Below, piece by piece: positions 53,117 through 61,086 of a stretch of DNA of 64,000 nt; position 1 is the stretch's first letter, and every line of letters starts with the position of its first letter. Source of the DNA: Rhodospirillaceae bacterium bin65 (GTDB lineage: Bacteria; Pseudomonadota; Alphaproteobacteria; Bin65); assembly GCA_002238725.1 (NCBI GenBank), contig MPMX01000012.1:27416-91415 (forward strand). The letters run 5' to 3'. Below the pieces are notes generated by a model. It saw only the letters and a program-made list of their open reading frames with translations, ran no database searches and was not told the origin of the DNA. A program made the position numbers and the translations under genes.

Positions 53117-53353
53117 TCAGGATTTCATATCGCCGATGAAGTCGATCGCATCCTTGACGGTGGTGATTTTCTCGGCAGCATCGTCAGGAATTTCAATATC
53201 GAACTCTTCCTCAAACGCCATGACGAGTTCGACCGTGTCGAGGCTGTCCGCGCCGAGATCGTCGATGAAGCTTGCATCCTCGGACACCTTGGCCTCGTCG
53301 ACGCCCAGATGTTCGACAACGATTTTCTTCACGCGATCTGCAACGTCGCTCAT
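53117..53353 (-). CDS. acpP: Acyl carrier protein
   Basis: A 78-residue acidic carrier. The phosphopantetheine attachment Ser37 lies in [27 protein letters not shown] lies eight bases in front of the ATG. acpP-fabF-mltG keeps the usual order, but fabD and fabG, which normally precede acpP, are not here: the next upstream gene (53997) is a sugar dehydrogenase on the opposite strand. Transcription should therefore begin in the gap 53354-53730. Confidence 0.96.
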   Translation of the reverse strand: MSDVADRVKKIVVEHLGVDEAKVSEDASFIDDLGADSLDTVELVMAFEEEFDIEIPDDAAEKITTVKDAIDFIGDMKS

Positions 53354-53732
53354 GTGACTATTTCCTTGGTACTTTTTCGATAACCGGCTGCCCGCGGGTC
53401 CGGCGTGAAGGACGCTCCGTCGGGGATGCTCCGACATGCGCGCCTGCGCGTTCTCCTGCCATGCGCCTTTTGACGCGGAAAATCCCGGCGATTCAAGCCT
53501 CGTTCCGGCCGCTCGGCCCGACCCGATAACACAGGGCGCGGCGGATGGCCAGCAGCGCGGTATCGGGATTGCGATCGCCGCTGCGCCCCGCCGGAAAATC
53601 GGTCGATAAAATCGCCGGACGACCGGGTGGCAACCCGGGAGACTGCCGGCAAGCCGAGCAGCGCGGAAGCCGCGCCGAGATTCGAACAAATCCATGTGAC
53701 AAATCGTCTCTTAATGCAAAAAAATCTTTAAC
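53354..53732. other. Gap between acpP and the CRP/FNR-type site, no gene seen
   Basis: About 380 bases without a supported coding region. It should contain the acpP promoter on the minus strand, but no near-consensus -35/-10 pair stands out. The last 50 bases become rich in A+T and lead into the regulatory box at 53733. Confidence 0.4.
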
Positions 53733-53746
53733 GTGATAAAAATCAC
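53733..53746. promoter_or_regulatory. CRP/FNR-superfamily binding site
   Basis: GTGATAAAAATCAC: perfect dyad GTGAT-N4-ATCAC, also readable as GTGA-N6-TCAC as in CRP sites, in an AT-rich context. Its centre (53739.5) is about 41 bases before the predicted start of the small RNA at 53780, the place of class II activators. Confidence 0.6.
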
Positions 53747-53779
53747 ACATTATCGGCAAATTTCTGCTACAAGGGGGTG

Positions 53780-53874
53780 GCCAGACACATTGAATATGAC
53801 TCCGTCATCTCCCCCAACAGTGTGTCTGACACCGAAACTCGCGCCCCGCCGGCGATCCGGCGGGGCTTTTCTTT
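53780..53874 (+). ncRNA. Candidate small RNA with C-rich loop and strong intrinsic terminator
   Basis: Not a known family to me. A -10-like TACAAG (53768-53773) is followed by a transcript of about 95 bases. Stem 1 pairs CAGACACA (53782-53789) with TGTGTCTG (53821-53828); inside it ATGAC/GTCAT makes a small hairpin and CTCCCCCAACA stays unpaired, a possible anti-Shine-Dalgarno seed. The end is a 10-bp perfect hairpin and a T tract. No reading frame of note lies in it. It could instead be a leader of the gene at 53997, but the complete terminator speaks for an independent RNA. Confidence 0.55.
53843..53874 (+). terminator. Intrinsic terminator of the candidate small RNA
   Basis: GCCCCGCCGG (53843-53852), loop CGAT, CCGGCGGGGC (53857-53866), then TTTTCTTT (53867-53874). 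Confidence 0.85.
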
Positions 53875-53996
53875 CCCGGCCGGCGGCAACCTCATGCCAT
53901 TCTGCCGGCGAACGAACCGCCCCGGCCGGGAAAACGCTTGGCGCCGGGGCGACAATCCTCATATCCGCTCCAGAGACTCCTGCCCGGATCACTTTC

Positions 53997-55133
53997 ATGC
54001 GCTACCCGACCCGCACACTCCTTCTCCTTCTTTCCGCCCCGCTCGCCGCCCTGCTCACGACAGCAGCGCAAGCAGAGGCCAGGACCTTCGAATCCAGCGC
54101 CGGCCCGCTCAAAGTCGTCACCGTCGCCCGCGGCTTGTCCCATCCCTGGTCGCTGGCCTTCCTGCCATCGGGCCGGATGCTGGTTACCGAGCGGCCGGGA
54201 CGCCTGCGCATCGTTACCCGGAACGGCGGCGTCGGCGCGCCGGTCCGCGGCGTGCCCAAAGTCATTGCGCGCGGCCAGGGCGGCCTGCTCGATGTCGTCG
54301 CCGACACCGATTTCGCCCGCAACCGGACGATCTTCCTTTCCTTTTCCGAACCGGGCCGCGGCGGCGCCGGAACCGCCGTGGCGCGCGCCCGGCTCGAAGG
54401 CAATTCGCTCACCGGTTTGAAGATTGTCTTCCGCATGGTGCCGAAATCGCGCGGCGGCCGCCATTTCGGCTCGCGCATCGTGATCGCACGCGACGGCTCC
54501 CTCTTCGTCACCCTGGGCGAACGCGGCGAGCGGCGCCGCACCCAGGACACGAGCATCCATCGGGGCCAGGTCATTCGCATCGCCAGGGACGGATCGGTTC
54601 CGGACGACAATCCCTTCGTCGGCCGCAAGGGGTTTCGCCCGGAAATCTGGTCCTACGGCCACCGCAATCCGCAAGGCGCGGCGCTGCATCCGGTGACGGG
54701 CAAGCTGTGGATTCACGAGCATGGCGCGCGCGGCGGCGACGAGGTCAACATCCCCGAGCCCGGCCGCAACTACGGCTGGCCGATCATCGCCTACGGCCGG
54801 CACTACTGGGGCGGCAGGATCGGCGAAGGCACCCACAAGGCGGGCCTCGAACAGCCGGTGCATTACTGGGATCCGTCGATCGCGCCTTCGGGCATGGCTT
54901 TCGTGACCGGCCCGGCGTTTCCGGCCTGGCGCGGCGACCTGCTGGTCGGCGCCCTGAGTTTCCGGATGCTGGTCCGCCTGCGTTTCGACGGCACGCGGCC
55001 GGTGCAGGAAGAACGGCTTCTGGAAGAACTCGACGAACGGATCCGCGATGTGCGGATCGGGCCCCGCGGCCATATCTGGCTGCTGACGGACAGCGCGGAC
55101 GGTCGGGTGCTTCGGGTGGAACCGGTGCAATGA
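53997..55133 (+). CDS. PQQ-dependent aldose sugar dehydrogenase-like protein, exported
   Basis: A 378-residue periplasmic beta-propeller of the GSDH/Asd (YliI) family, which oxidises sugars with pyrroloquinoline quinone. A signal peptide (TLLLLLSAPLAALLTTAAQA) ends near residue 26. GLSHPWSLAFLPSGRMLVTE, GLLDVVADTDFARNRTIFLS, FGSRIVIARDGSLFVTLGER, YGHRNPQGAALHPVTGKLWI and EHGARGGDEVNIPEPGRNYG are the family blocks, with the catalytic His in the HFGSR region. The ATG at 53997 is used; the frame is open far upstream through the candidate RNA. No PQQ synthesis gene is in the window. Confidence 0.9.
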   Translation: MRYPTRTLLLLLSAPLAALLTTAAQAEARTFESSAGPLKVVTVARGLSHPWSLAFLPSGRMLVTERPGRLRIVTRNGGVGAPVRGVPKVIARGQGGLLDVVADTDFARNRTIFLSFSEPGRGGAGTAVARARLEGNSLTGLKIVFRMVPKSRGGRHFGSRIVIARDGSLFVTLGERGERRRTQDTSIHRGQVIRIARDGSVPDDNPFVGRKGFRPEIWSYGHRNPQGAALHPVTGKLWIHEHGARGGDEVNIPEPGRNYGWPIIAYGRHYWGGRIGEGTHKAGLEQPVHYWDPSIAPSGMAFVTGPAFPAWRGDLLVGALSFRMLVRLRFDGTRPVQEERLLEELDERIRDVRIGPRGHIWLLTDSADGRVLRVEPVQ

Positions 55134-55173
55134 CCGCGCCGGGGCGAAATTATCCGCAGCCGCGGCCTTCCGG

Positions 55174-55848
55174 TCAGGGCGCCGCCGTTTCGCCGTAGTT
55201 GACGCAGATCTTGGTGCTGTCTTCGACCGACAGCGGATCGCCGATCAGTCCGCAGCGGTGCACATCCTCGGCGAAACTGTTGCGGCAGAAATGCGTACAA
55301 TCGGTACACACGCCATAGCTGAGGCCGCCGCTCTTCGCCTGCAGGCAATCGACCACGCGATCGAGAAAGCGGCTGGCTTCGTCCATCTCGTCGCCGAGCA
55401 CGCCGGCAACCGACGCCACGCAATGCAGCGGATCGTTCTCCAGCGCCGCCTCGCCCGCCCCGGTCAGCCGGAGCAGGACGGCCCGCCTGTCCCGGCCGCT
55501 GGTCTCGCGGCCGATGAGGCCCTTGGCCTCCAGCGCCTTGATGGTCTGCGACATCGTCCCGCGCGTCGTGCCGAGATAGTCGCTGATAGCCGTGGGCGTG
55601 CGCGAGTAGCGGTTGGCCCGGCCGAGATAGCGCAGAGCGGCCCATTGCGCCGGGTTGAGGCCGTCGGCGAACTGCAGGCAGTGGACCGCCCGGCCGAGGC
55701 GATCGACCAGGCTCGTCATACGGTCGACGGACGAATCGCCGTTGCCCCTGCCGTTGCCGTTCGTGCAAGGATCGCAGCCGTTGGCAGCGCGTCCGTTGGA
55801 CGCCGGCGCGGACTCTGTGGAGGCCTGTACAGACGGCATGCCGGTCAT
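55174..55848 (-). CDS. MarR-family transcriptional regulator with a C-terminal cysteine cluster
   Basis: A 224-residue regulator. The winged helix lies at about residues 60-130 (NPAQWAALRYLGRANRYSRT, YLGTTRGTMSQTIKALEAKG, DRRAVLLRLTGAGEAALEND). The last 60 residues carry GVCTDCTHFCRNSFAEDVHR, followed by CGL and a further Cys in KICVNYG: six cysteines that could bind an Fe-S cluster or metal. The ATG at 55848 is preferred. It is divergent from rpoH across a 131-base AT-rich gap with two TCGA-G-TCGA boxes, so it probably controls rpoH and itself (inference). Confidence 0.85.
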   Translation of the reverse strand: MTGMPSVQASTESAPASNGRAANGCDPCTNGNGRGNGDSSVDRMTSLVDRLGRAVHCLQFADGLNPAQWAALRYLGRANRYSRTPTAISDYLGTTRGTMSQTIKALEAKGLIGRETSGRDRRAVLLRLTGAGEAALENDPLHCVASVAGVLGDEMDEASRFLDRVVDCLQAKSGGLSYGVCTDCTHFCRNSFAEDVHRCGLIGDPLSVEDSTKICVNYGETAAP

Positions 55849-55877
55849 GCAATCGAAACTAGGCCCTGCCCAACCGA

Positions 55878-55888
55878 TGTCGAGTCGA
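55878..55888. promoter_or_regulatory. TGTCGAGTCGA box 1 (candidate MarR operator)
   Basis: Contains TCGA-G-TCGA, a palindrome with one central base. An identical 11-base copy is at 55925, 47 bases away. Confidence 0.5.
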
Positions 55889-55898
55889 TATTTTTTCC

Positions 55899-55927
55899 TT
55901 GTAATTTTATTGCGCGTGATATATTGT
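55899..55927 (+). promoter_or_regulatory. Promoter for rpoH
   Basis: TTGTAA (55899-55904), a 17-base spacer, TATTGT (55922-55927). The -10 box overlaps operator box 2 at 55925-55935, so a bound repressor would block it. Confidence 0.6.
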
Positions 55928-55935
55928 CGAGTCGA
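55925..55935. promoter_or_regulatory. TGTCGAGTCGA box 2 (candidate MarR operator)
   Basis: Second exact copy of the 11-base box; it overlaps the -10 element of the predicted rpoH promoter. Confidence 0.5.
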
Positions 55936-55979
55936 AATCACCTGACAGATCAATAATCCCGAAAGGATGCGGTAGCCCC

Positions 55980-56864
55980 ATGGCTTACGCAGACTCTGCC
56001 GCAACGGAACGGAGCAATCGGCGCTATATCTCGGCGGCGATGGACGCGCCCGTTCTCGAGCGGGAATACGAAGTCGACCTCGCCCGGCGCTGGAACGAAA
56101 AGCGCGACGAGCGGGCGATGCACGAGATCATCGAGGCGCATGCCCGCCTCGTCGTGCGGATCGCTGCGGGCTTCCGCTCGAGCGGCCTGCCGATGGCCGA
56201 CCTCATGCAGGAAGGCAATATCGGACTGATGGAAGCGGTCGAACGGTTCGACCATGAGCGCGAGGTCCGCTTTTCGACCTATGCGTCCTGGTGGATCGTC
56301 GCCTCGATCCAGAACTACATCCTGCGCAATTCCTCCATCGTGCGGGCAGCGACGACGCCGAAGCAGCGCCGGCTGTTCTTCAACCTGCGCCGGCTGCGCG
56401 CCCAGCTCAGCACCGGTTTCGACGGCCAGCTGACGACCGACGAACGCCAGATCATCGCCGACAAGCTGGACGTTACCGTCGCCGATGTCGAGCGGATGGA
56501 GCTGCACCTGACGCGCCCCGACCAGTCGCTGAACGCGATGATCGGCCTGGAAGACGACGGCGCGCAGTTCCAGGACCTGCTGGAGGACACCGGACCCGGA
56601 CCGGAGGAACTGGCCGCCAATGCCAGCGGCCGCCGGACCCGGAAGAAGTGGCTGGAAACCGCGCTCGATAAGCTGACGCCGCGGGAACGGCGCATCATCG
56701 TCCGCCGCTTCCTGGAAGAGGACAAGAGCACCCTCGCCGAAATCGGCGTCGAATTCGGCGTCAGCAAAGAGCGGATCCGCCAGATCGAAAGCCGGGCGCT
56801 GCAGAAAATGCACGCGTCGCTGGCCCAGATGGGCGGCTCGCCGAAGGATCTGTTCGACAGCTGA
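55980..56864 (+). CDS. rpoH: RNA polymerase sigma-32-type factor RpoH
   Basis: A 294-residue heat-shock sigma factor. Region 2 is HARLVVRIAAGFRSSGLPMA then QEGNIGLMEAVERFDHEREV and FSTYASWWIVASIQNYILRN; the RpoH box TPKQRRLFFNLRRL (about residues 124-137) distinguishes it from other group 2 factors; region 4 has STLAEIGVEFGVSKERIRQI. GAAAGGA stands 11 bases before the ATG. Several rpoH paralogues are common in alphaproteobacteria; a MarR-controlled copy would be a condition-specific one (inference). Confidence 0.93.
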   Translation: MAYADSAATERSNRRYISAAMDAPVLEREYEVDLARRWNEKRDERAMHEIIEAHARLVVRIAAGFRSSGLPMADLMQEGNIGLMEAVERFDHEREVRFSTYASWWIVASIQNYILRNSSIVRAATTPKQRRLFFNLRRLRAQLSTGFDGQLTTDERQIIADKLDVTVADVERMELHLTRPDQSLNAMIGLEDDGAQFQDLLEDTGPGPEELAANASGRRTRKKWLETALDKLTPRERRIIVRRFLEEDKSTLAEIGVEFGVSKERIRQIESRALQKMHASLAQMGGSPKDLFDS

Positions 56865-56886
56865 TCCACGGCTCACCTGTGTCGAT

Positions 56887-56924
56887 CGAACGGCGGCCGG
56901 ATTTTCCGGCCGCCGTTCGACGTT
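56887..56924 (+). terminator. Long hairpin after rpoH
   Basis: CGAACGGCGGCCGG (56887-56900) and CCGGCCGCCGTTCG (56906-56919) pair perfectly over 14 bases around ATTTT; the T tract after it is short (TTT). Likely terminator or RNA-stabilising end. Confidence 0.7.
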
Positions 56925-57064
56925 TCCCGCACGCTCAAGGCGTGAATCCGCCTCGCGCCCGTTAAGGGCTTCAACGCGCATTTCGGCGTCGCATTGGGCC
57001 ATTGCGGAGCGAACGGCCCCCGCAACGCGCCGAATTGACGCGAAGCCGCGATTTCGCGACCGGC

Positions 57065-57092
57065 TTGTCTGGCGCGAAACAATCGCTATACC
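57065..57092 (+). promoter_or_regulatory. Promoter for the coiled-coil lipoprotein gene
   Basis: TTGTCT (57065-57070), 16-base spacer, TATACC (57087-57092), then TTGGAGGAATAA directly before the ATG at 57122. Confidence 0.5.
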
Positions 57093-57121
57093 GTGCCCCA
57101 AATCCTGCTTTGGAGGAATAA

Positions 57122-57919
57122 ATGAGAAAAATCAAAAGGATTGCCCCGGCGGTTGTCCTGCTCATGGCGGGCGGTCTGCTCAGCGCCTGCGATAACAAGG
57201 AGGCCATGGACAAACTGGCCGGCCAGATCGAAGCGACCAAGGGCGAAATTGCGGCGGCCACCAAGGGCTTGGGAGACCGGCTCAAGCAGGCGATGGAACA
57301 GCTGGACGGCAAGATCGCTGCCACGGCGAGCAAGGCAGACAAGGCCGCCGCGGCGGCAGCCGCCAATGCCGGCAAGGCGGGTGCGCTCGACGACGCCACC
57401 AAGGCGCTCGGAACCGCACTCGACGAGGTCAAGGCCCAGGTCGGGGCGTCGACCGAATCCCTCGGCGCATCGGTCAACAAGGTTGCCGCCCAGGTCGGCA
57501 CGGCCATTGCCGCGATCGGGAAGAATCAGGAGCAGATCGGCCGGCTCGCCAAGGCCACCGATTCCCTGACCGCGCTGCTTCAGAAGAATCGGGAACAGAT
57601 CGGCGCGGTTGCCGGTGCTTCAGAGGCGCTCAAAGCAGCCCTCGATAAAGTTCAGGCGCGGGTCGGCAGCGTCGGCGACGCCGTCATGGCCGAAGCCAAG
57701 AAGGCTGCAGCGCAAAGCGGCGCGCAGATGAAGAAAGTCGATGGCGCGCTCGCGGCAATGGCAAGCCGGCTCGCCTCCGCGGAGCAAAGAGCCGGGGAAA
57801 TGGCTGCAGCGGCAGCTGCCAGCGCCGCCGAGGCGGCCGGTCTCAAGAAGCAGTTGGAGGACCTGGCGAACCGGGTCTCCGCAGCCGAAGCCAAACTGAA
57901 GGCTCCGGCGGAGAACTAG
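57122..57919 (+). CDS. Alanine-rich coiled-coil lipoprotein
   Basis: A 265-residue exported lipoprotein: the signal ends in LLSAC with the lipidated Cys near residue 23. The rest is almost all helical and rich in Ala, Lys and Gln with heptad-like spacing (DRLKQAMEQLDGKIAATASK, DEVKAQVGASTESLGASVNK, NQEQIGRLAKATDSLTALLQ, EGAAGLKKQLEDLANRVSAA-like end), suggesting a long coiled coil. A very strong GGAGG precedes the ATG. No family is recognised; a periplasmic spacer or a cell-envelope tether is a guess. Confidence 0.75.
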   Translation: MRKIKRIAPAVVLLMAGGLLSACDNKEAMDKLAGQIEATKGEIAAATKGLGDRLKQAMEQLDGKIAATASKADKAAAAAAANAGKAGALDDATKALGTALDEVKAQVGASTESLGASVNKVAAQVGTAIAAIGKNQEQIGRLAKATDSLTALLQKNREQIGAVAGASEALKAALDKVQARVGSVGDAVMAEAKKAAAQSGAQMKKVDGALAAMASRLASAEQRAGEMAAAAAASAAEAAGLKKQLEDLANRVSAAEAKLKAPAEN

Positions 57920-57929
57920 GGCGCTGACG

Positions 57930-58571
57930 ATGCCCGATTCCGGTCCGGCGGCGAGCGACGCCGATTCGGGCTGGTCCGGGTATTACGACATCACAGCGGA
58001 CCGGCCGCCCCGCCGGACCACCCTGACAGCGCTCGCCGGGCGCCGTTCCTGGCTCGGGGGCCTTCCGGCCACGGCGGTCGATCTGGGCTGCGGCGGCGGC
58101 CGCGATACCGCGCCGTTGCTGGAGGCCGGTCTTGCGGTACTTGCGCTGGACGCGGAACCGGCGGCAGGCAAAGCGCTGCAGGCCCGGTTTCCGGAGGCCT
58201 GGGACAGCGGGCGACTGACCTTCCGGCGGAGCGATTTTTCAAGCGGCGGCCTGGACCTGCCGGTATCCGGCATCGTCAACGCCAGCTTCTGCCTGCCCGC
58301 CTGTCCGCCGCCCCGTTTCGGCCGCCTCTGGTTGCAGATCGCGGCAGCCGTCGCGCCCGGCGGCCTGTTCGCAGGCCACCTCTACGGGCCGAACGACAGT
58401 TGGGCGCGCCGCGGCGGCGATCTCACGATCCTCAGCCGCCGCGATATCGACGCGCTGCTCGCCGGCTGGGACCCCCTGCTGCTGGAAGAGGAGGAGACCG
58501 ACGCGGTCACACCGCGCGGTGAGGCCAAGCACTGGCACCTCTTCCATATCGTTGCGAGGAAACCGGCCTGA
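57930..58571 (+). CDS. SAM-dependent methyltransferase (class I)
   Basis: A 213-residue Rossmann-fold methyltransferase. The SAM motif I is VDLGCGGGRDTAPLLEAGL, with LALDAEPAAGKALQARF as motif II. Motif IV would be IVNASFCLPACPPPRF, and GGLFAGHLYGPNDSWA follows. The shape is TehB/small-molecule methyltransferase-like; the substrate is unknown. It starts ten bases after the lipoprotein gene, so the two may be co-transcribed. Confidence 0.82.
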   Translation: MPDSGPAASDADSGWSGYYDITADRPPRRTTLTALAGRRSWLGGLPATAVDLGCGGGRDTAPLLEAGLAVLALDAEPAAGKALQARFPEAWDSGRLTFRRSDFSSGGLDLPVSGIVNASFCLPACPPPRFGRLWLQIAAAVAPGGLFAGHLYGPNDSWARRGGDLTILSRRDIDALLAGWDPLLLEEEETDAVTPRGEAKHWHLFHIVARKPA

Positions 58572-58572
58572 A

Positions 58573-59097
58573 ATGCCTGACCTGTCGCGCCCCGCATTCC
58601 GGCCCGTCCGGGCTTTGCGCCGCTTCCTTCCGGGGCTCGTCGTCCTGCCGTTTGTCCTGGCCCCGGAGCCGGTATTCGCAAAGTGCGCGCAAGGCAAATG
58701 CTGGGGCGCCATCGCGTTCAGCCGCCTGACCGGCTACTGGGTTTTTTCGATGAACCATCCGGACAGGGTCTCGGCGCGCAGCCGCGCTTGGCTGATGTGC
58801 GAGAAACGCTGCTCGAATGTCGTGACCGTGAAGAACGGCTGCCTCGCCCTGTTCGTCACGCCGAAAGGACGCTACGCCACGGGCGAAGGCCGAACCGCAG
58901 ACGAGGCGACCAAACTGGCCCGCCGGCAATGCCGCGCCCGGTACGGCAAATGCGTATTCCGCCTTGCCCGTTGTACGGCGGATTTCGAGGAACTGAAGCG
59001 CCGCGCGCTTGAGAAAGAAAGAAACAAGGGAGAGCGGCGTCCGCTCGTCGGGCCGAAGAAAGCGCCGCCGGCGCGGATCGAAGAACTGAAACTGTAG
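58573..59097 (+). CDS. Exported DUF4189-like cysteine-rich protein
   Basis: A 174-residue protein with a signal sequence (FLPGLVVLPFVLAPEPVFA, about residues 18-36). The mature part has evenly spaced cysteines (CAQGKC, LMCEKRCS, NGCLALF, RQCRARYGKC, ARCTADF) and the pattern WGAIAFSRLTGYWVFSMNHP followed by DEATKLARRQC, as in DUF4189, whose function is unknown. The C-terminus is basic. The ATG at 58573 comes one base after the methyltransferase stop codon. Confidence 0.75.
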   Translation: MPDLSRPAFRPVRALRRFLPGLVVLPFVLAPEPVFAKCAQGKCWGAIAFSRLTGYWVFSMNHPDRVSARSRAWLMCEKRCSNVVTVKNGCLALFVTPKGRYATGEGRTADEATKLARRQCRARYGKCVFRLARCTADFEELKRRALEKERNKGERRPLVGPKKAPPARIEELKL

Positions 59098-59121
59098 CCC
59101 GACATCGCGGCGCCGGTATGA

Positions 59122-59153
59122 AAGCGCCCGCCGGATTTCGCCGGCGGGCGTTT
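59122..59153. terminator. Bidirectional terminator between the DUF4189 gene and cspA
   Basis: CGCCCGCCGG (59125-59134) and CCGGCGGGCG (59141-59150) with AAA on the left and TTT on the right, so it can act on both strands. Confidence 0.75.
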
Positions 59154-59162
59154 GCAATTCAG

Positions 59163-59184
59163 CCGCTCCGGTATCCCGGAGCGG
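59163..59184 (-). terminator. Hairpin after cspA
   Basis: CCGCTCCGG (59163-59171), loop of four, CCGGAGCGG (59176-59184). It lies 14 bases after the cspA stop on the minus strand; no long T tract. Confidence 0.55.
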
Positions 59185-59197
59185 CGGCGTGGCGACT

Positions 59198-59401
59198 TCA
59201 GACCTGCTGCAGGTTGACGGCCTTCGGGCCGCGGGTGTCCTGCTGGGTTTCGAACTGGATCTTCTGTCCCTCCGAGAGCTGGCCCAGGCCGGCGCGTTCG
59301 ACAGCGGTGATATGGACGAAGACATCCTTGCCGCCGCCATCGGGCTGGATGAACCCATAGCCTTTGGTGGTGTTGAAGAACTTCACGGTACCGGTTTGCA
59401 T
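59198..59401 (-). CDS. cspA: Cold-shock protein, CspA family
   Basis: A 67-residue OB-fold RNA chaperone. RNP1 is [10 protein letters not shown] and RNP2 is [10 protein letters not shown]; the entry [10 protein letters not shown] is standard. AAGTGAG precedes the ATG. It reads in the same direction as the pca operon but 330 bases after pcaB, and has its own hairpin terminator. The specific member (CspA, CspC, CspE) cannot be fixed. Confidence 0.94.
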   Translation of the reverse strand: MQTGTVKFFNTTKGYGFIQPDGGGKDVFVHITAVERAGLGQLSEGQKIQFETQQDTRGPKAVNLQQV

Positions 59402-59730
59402 ACTTGCGTACTCACTTCATGCTGGTTGTGGCAGCCGAATGGACAGACTGCCGGATCCGCCGCAATGGCAGAGTGATTCCTTCCCTAGGCCCGGACGGTT
59501 CAAGATTTATGACCGGACAGGCCACAGGAAGGTAGAAACGACTCGGTCAATCTTCCGGAAGGCCTTCAAACGGAACGATTCGAGCGGCCGGAATGCCCGT
59601 CCGAACCGCCGGTAGAAAAGTCGACCAGCAGGCTGTCGTATGCCGTCGGCCCCGATGTGGGATGCAATCCGCGCGATGGCAAGCCCGAAAAGCGAGGTCA
59701 TTTCCTGCAATGCCGCGGATTTCTGCGGAA

Positions 59731-61050
59731 TCAGGAGCCGGCGAAAATCCGGTCGATCAACCTGCTGTCCGTTTCGAGACGGCTTGCCGGATCGCGCAGA
59801 CTGTCCCAATCGCACGGGGCAGCGGTCCGGTTCTGCAACAGATCGATCAGATTTTCCCCGGTATCGACGACCTCCCGGCATGCGGATTTGACGATCGCCT
59901 GCGCCTCGATCCGGGGCATATGGGCCGAAAGGGCATAGCTGGCCGATTCGGCAAGCAACAGCCCGTTGGACGCCTCGATATTGGCGCGCATCCGTTCGGG
60001 CCGGACGATCAGCCTGTCCAGCATAGCGTCGGCGGTCCGCAGCGCGCCGCCCGCCGCGGCGAGCATCGGGGGCAGAACCATCCATTCGACCGTCCAGCCT
60101 GCCCCGCCCCGCTCGTGTTCCTGGGGTGCGGCCTGATGAACCGCGGCAAGCTGGGATGCCGTGAAGGTTGCCAGCGCCATCAGCGTTTCCGCCGCGATCG
60201 GGTTGGCCTTTTGCGGCAGGGTGCTGGAGCCGCCGCCGGCGCTGTCTGCCAGTTCGCCGACCTCGGTCATCGCCATCAGCGCTACGTCATGCCCGATCTT
60301 GCCCAGGCTGCCGGCCACCATGGCCAGCCAGGACGCCAGTTCGCCGATCCCGTCCCGCGCGACATGGCTGTTCGCCGGCGCCGGCGCCAGGCCGAGTTCG
60401 TCCGCCAGGGCGTCGGCAACGGCGAGCCCGTCCGGCCCGAGCGCCGAGAGATTGCCGGCAGCGCCGCCGAACTGGACACGCAGGACCCGGGCGCGCATCT
60501 GCGCCAGCCGTTCGCGGTGGGCGATCGGCGGCTGCGCCCAGCGCGCCGCCTTCAGGCCGAAGCTGATCGGCAGGGCCTGCTGCGACCGGGTCCGGCCGGC
60601 CATCGGCGTCGCCCGGTGGGCATCGGCCAGCGTCTTCAGCTTCGCAACGATGCTGGCGAGGCGGCGGTCGGCAGTTTCCAGCACCGTCCGGGCTTGAAGC
60701 ACGAAGCCGGTGTCGATGATGTCCTGACTGGTCGCGCCCCAATGGACGTAAGTCGCGGCATCGCCGCCGACATGACGGCGCAGCTGGGCGACGAATTCGA
60801 CGGTCGGGACGCCGGTCACGGTCGTGTCGGCGCCGATGGCGTTGAAATCGGCGGCGAAATCTTCCAGGGCTTCGCCTATGCGGGCCGCGGCGGACACCGG
60901 AATAACGCCGAGCCGCCCCTGCACTGCCGCCAGCGCCGCCTCGACCCGCACCATGGCCGCCATGGCGGCCTCGTCGGTCAGCGCGGCGTTCACCGCCGGG
61001 TCGGAAAACAGCGGCGCGATCAGGCGCGAGGCGAAGGGGCCGACGGTCAC
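59731..61050 (-). CDS. pcaB: 3-carboxy-cis,cis-muconate cycloisomerase
   Basis: A 439-residue fumarase-superfamily enzyme that lactonises 3-carboxymuconate. The signature loop is GGGSSTLPQKANPIAAETLM; WGATSQDIIDTGFVLQ and HERGGAGWTVEWMVLPPMLA are the other conserved parts. It is the last gene of the pca operon, 36 bases after pcaG. Full length. Confidence 0.94.
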   Translation of the reverse strand: MTVGPFASRLIAPLFSDPAVNAALTDEAAMAAMVRVEAALAAVQGRLGVIPVSAAARIGEALEDFAADFNAIGADTTVTGVPTVEFVAQLRRHVGGDAATYVHWGATSQDIIDTGFVLQARTVLETADRRLASIVAKLKTLADAHRATPMAGRTRSQQALPISFGLKAARWAQPPIAHRERLAQMRARVLRVQFGGAAGNLSALGPDGLAVADALADELGLAPAPANSHVARDGIGELASWLAMVAGSLGKIGHDVALMAMTEVGELADSAGGGSSTLPQKANPIAAETLMALATFTASQLAAVHQAAPQEHERGGAGWTVEWMVLPPMLAAAGGALRTADAMLDRLIVRPERMRANIEASNGLLLAESASYALSAHMPRIEAQAIVKSACREVVDTGENLIDLLQNRTAAPCDWDSLRDPASRLETDSRLIDRIFAGS

Positions 61051-61086
61051 CGGCCCGGTCGACGCACGGCGCGCCGGCGCAGCGCC

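Noticed and set aside
59461..59530. CTTGAA and CCTAGG before cspA as a heat-shock type promoter
   Set aside because: The two boxes are only nine bases apart, too close for a sigma-32 promoter.
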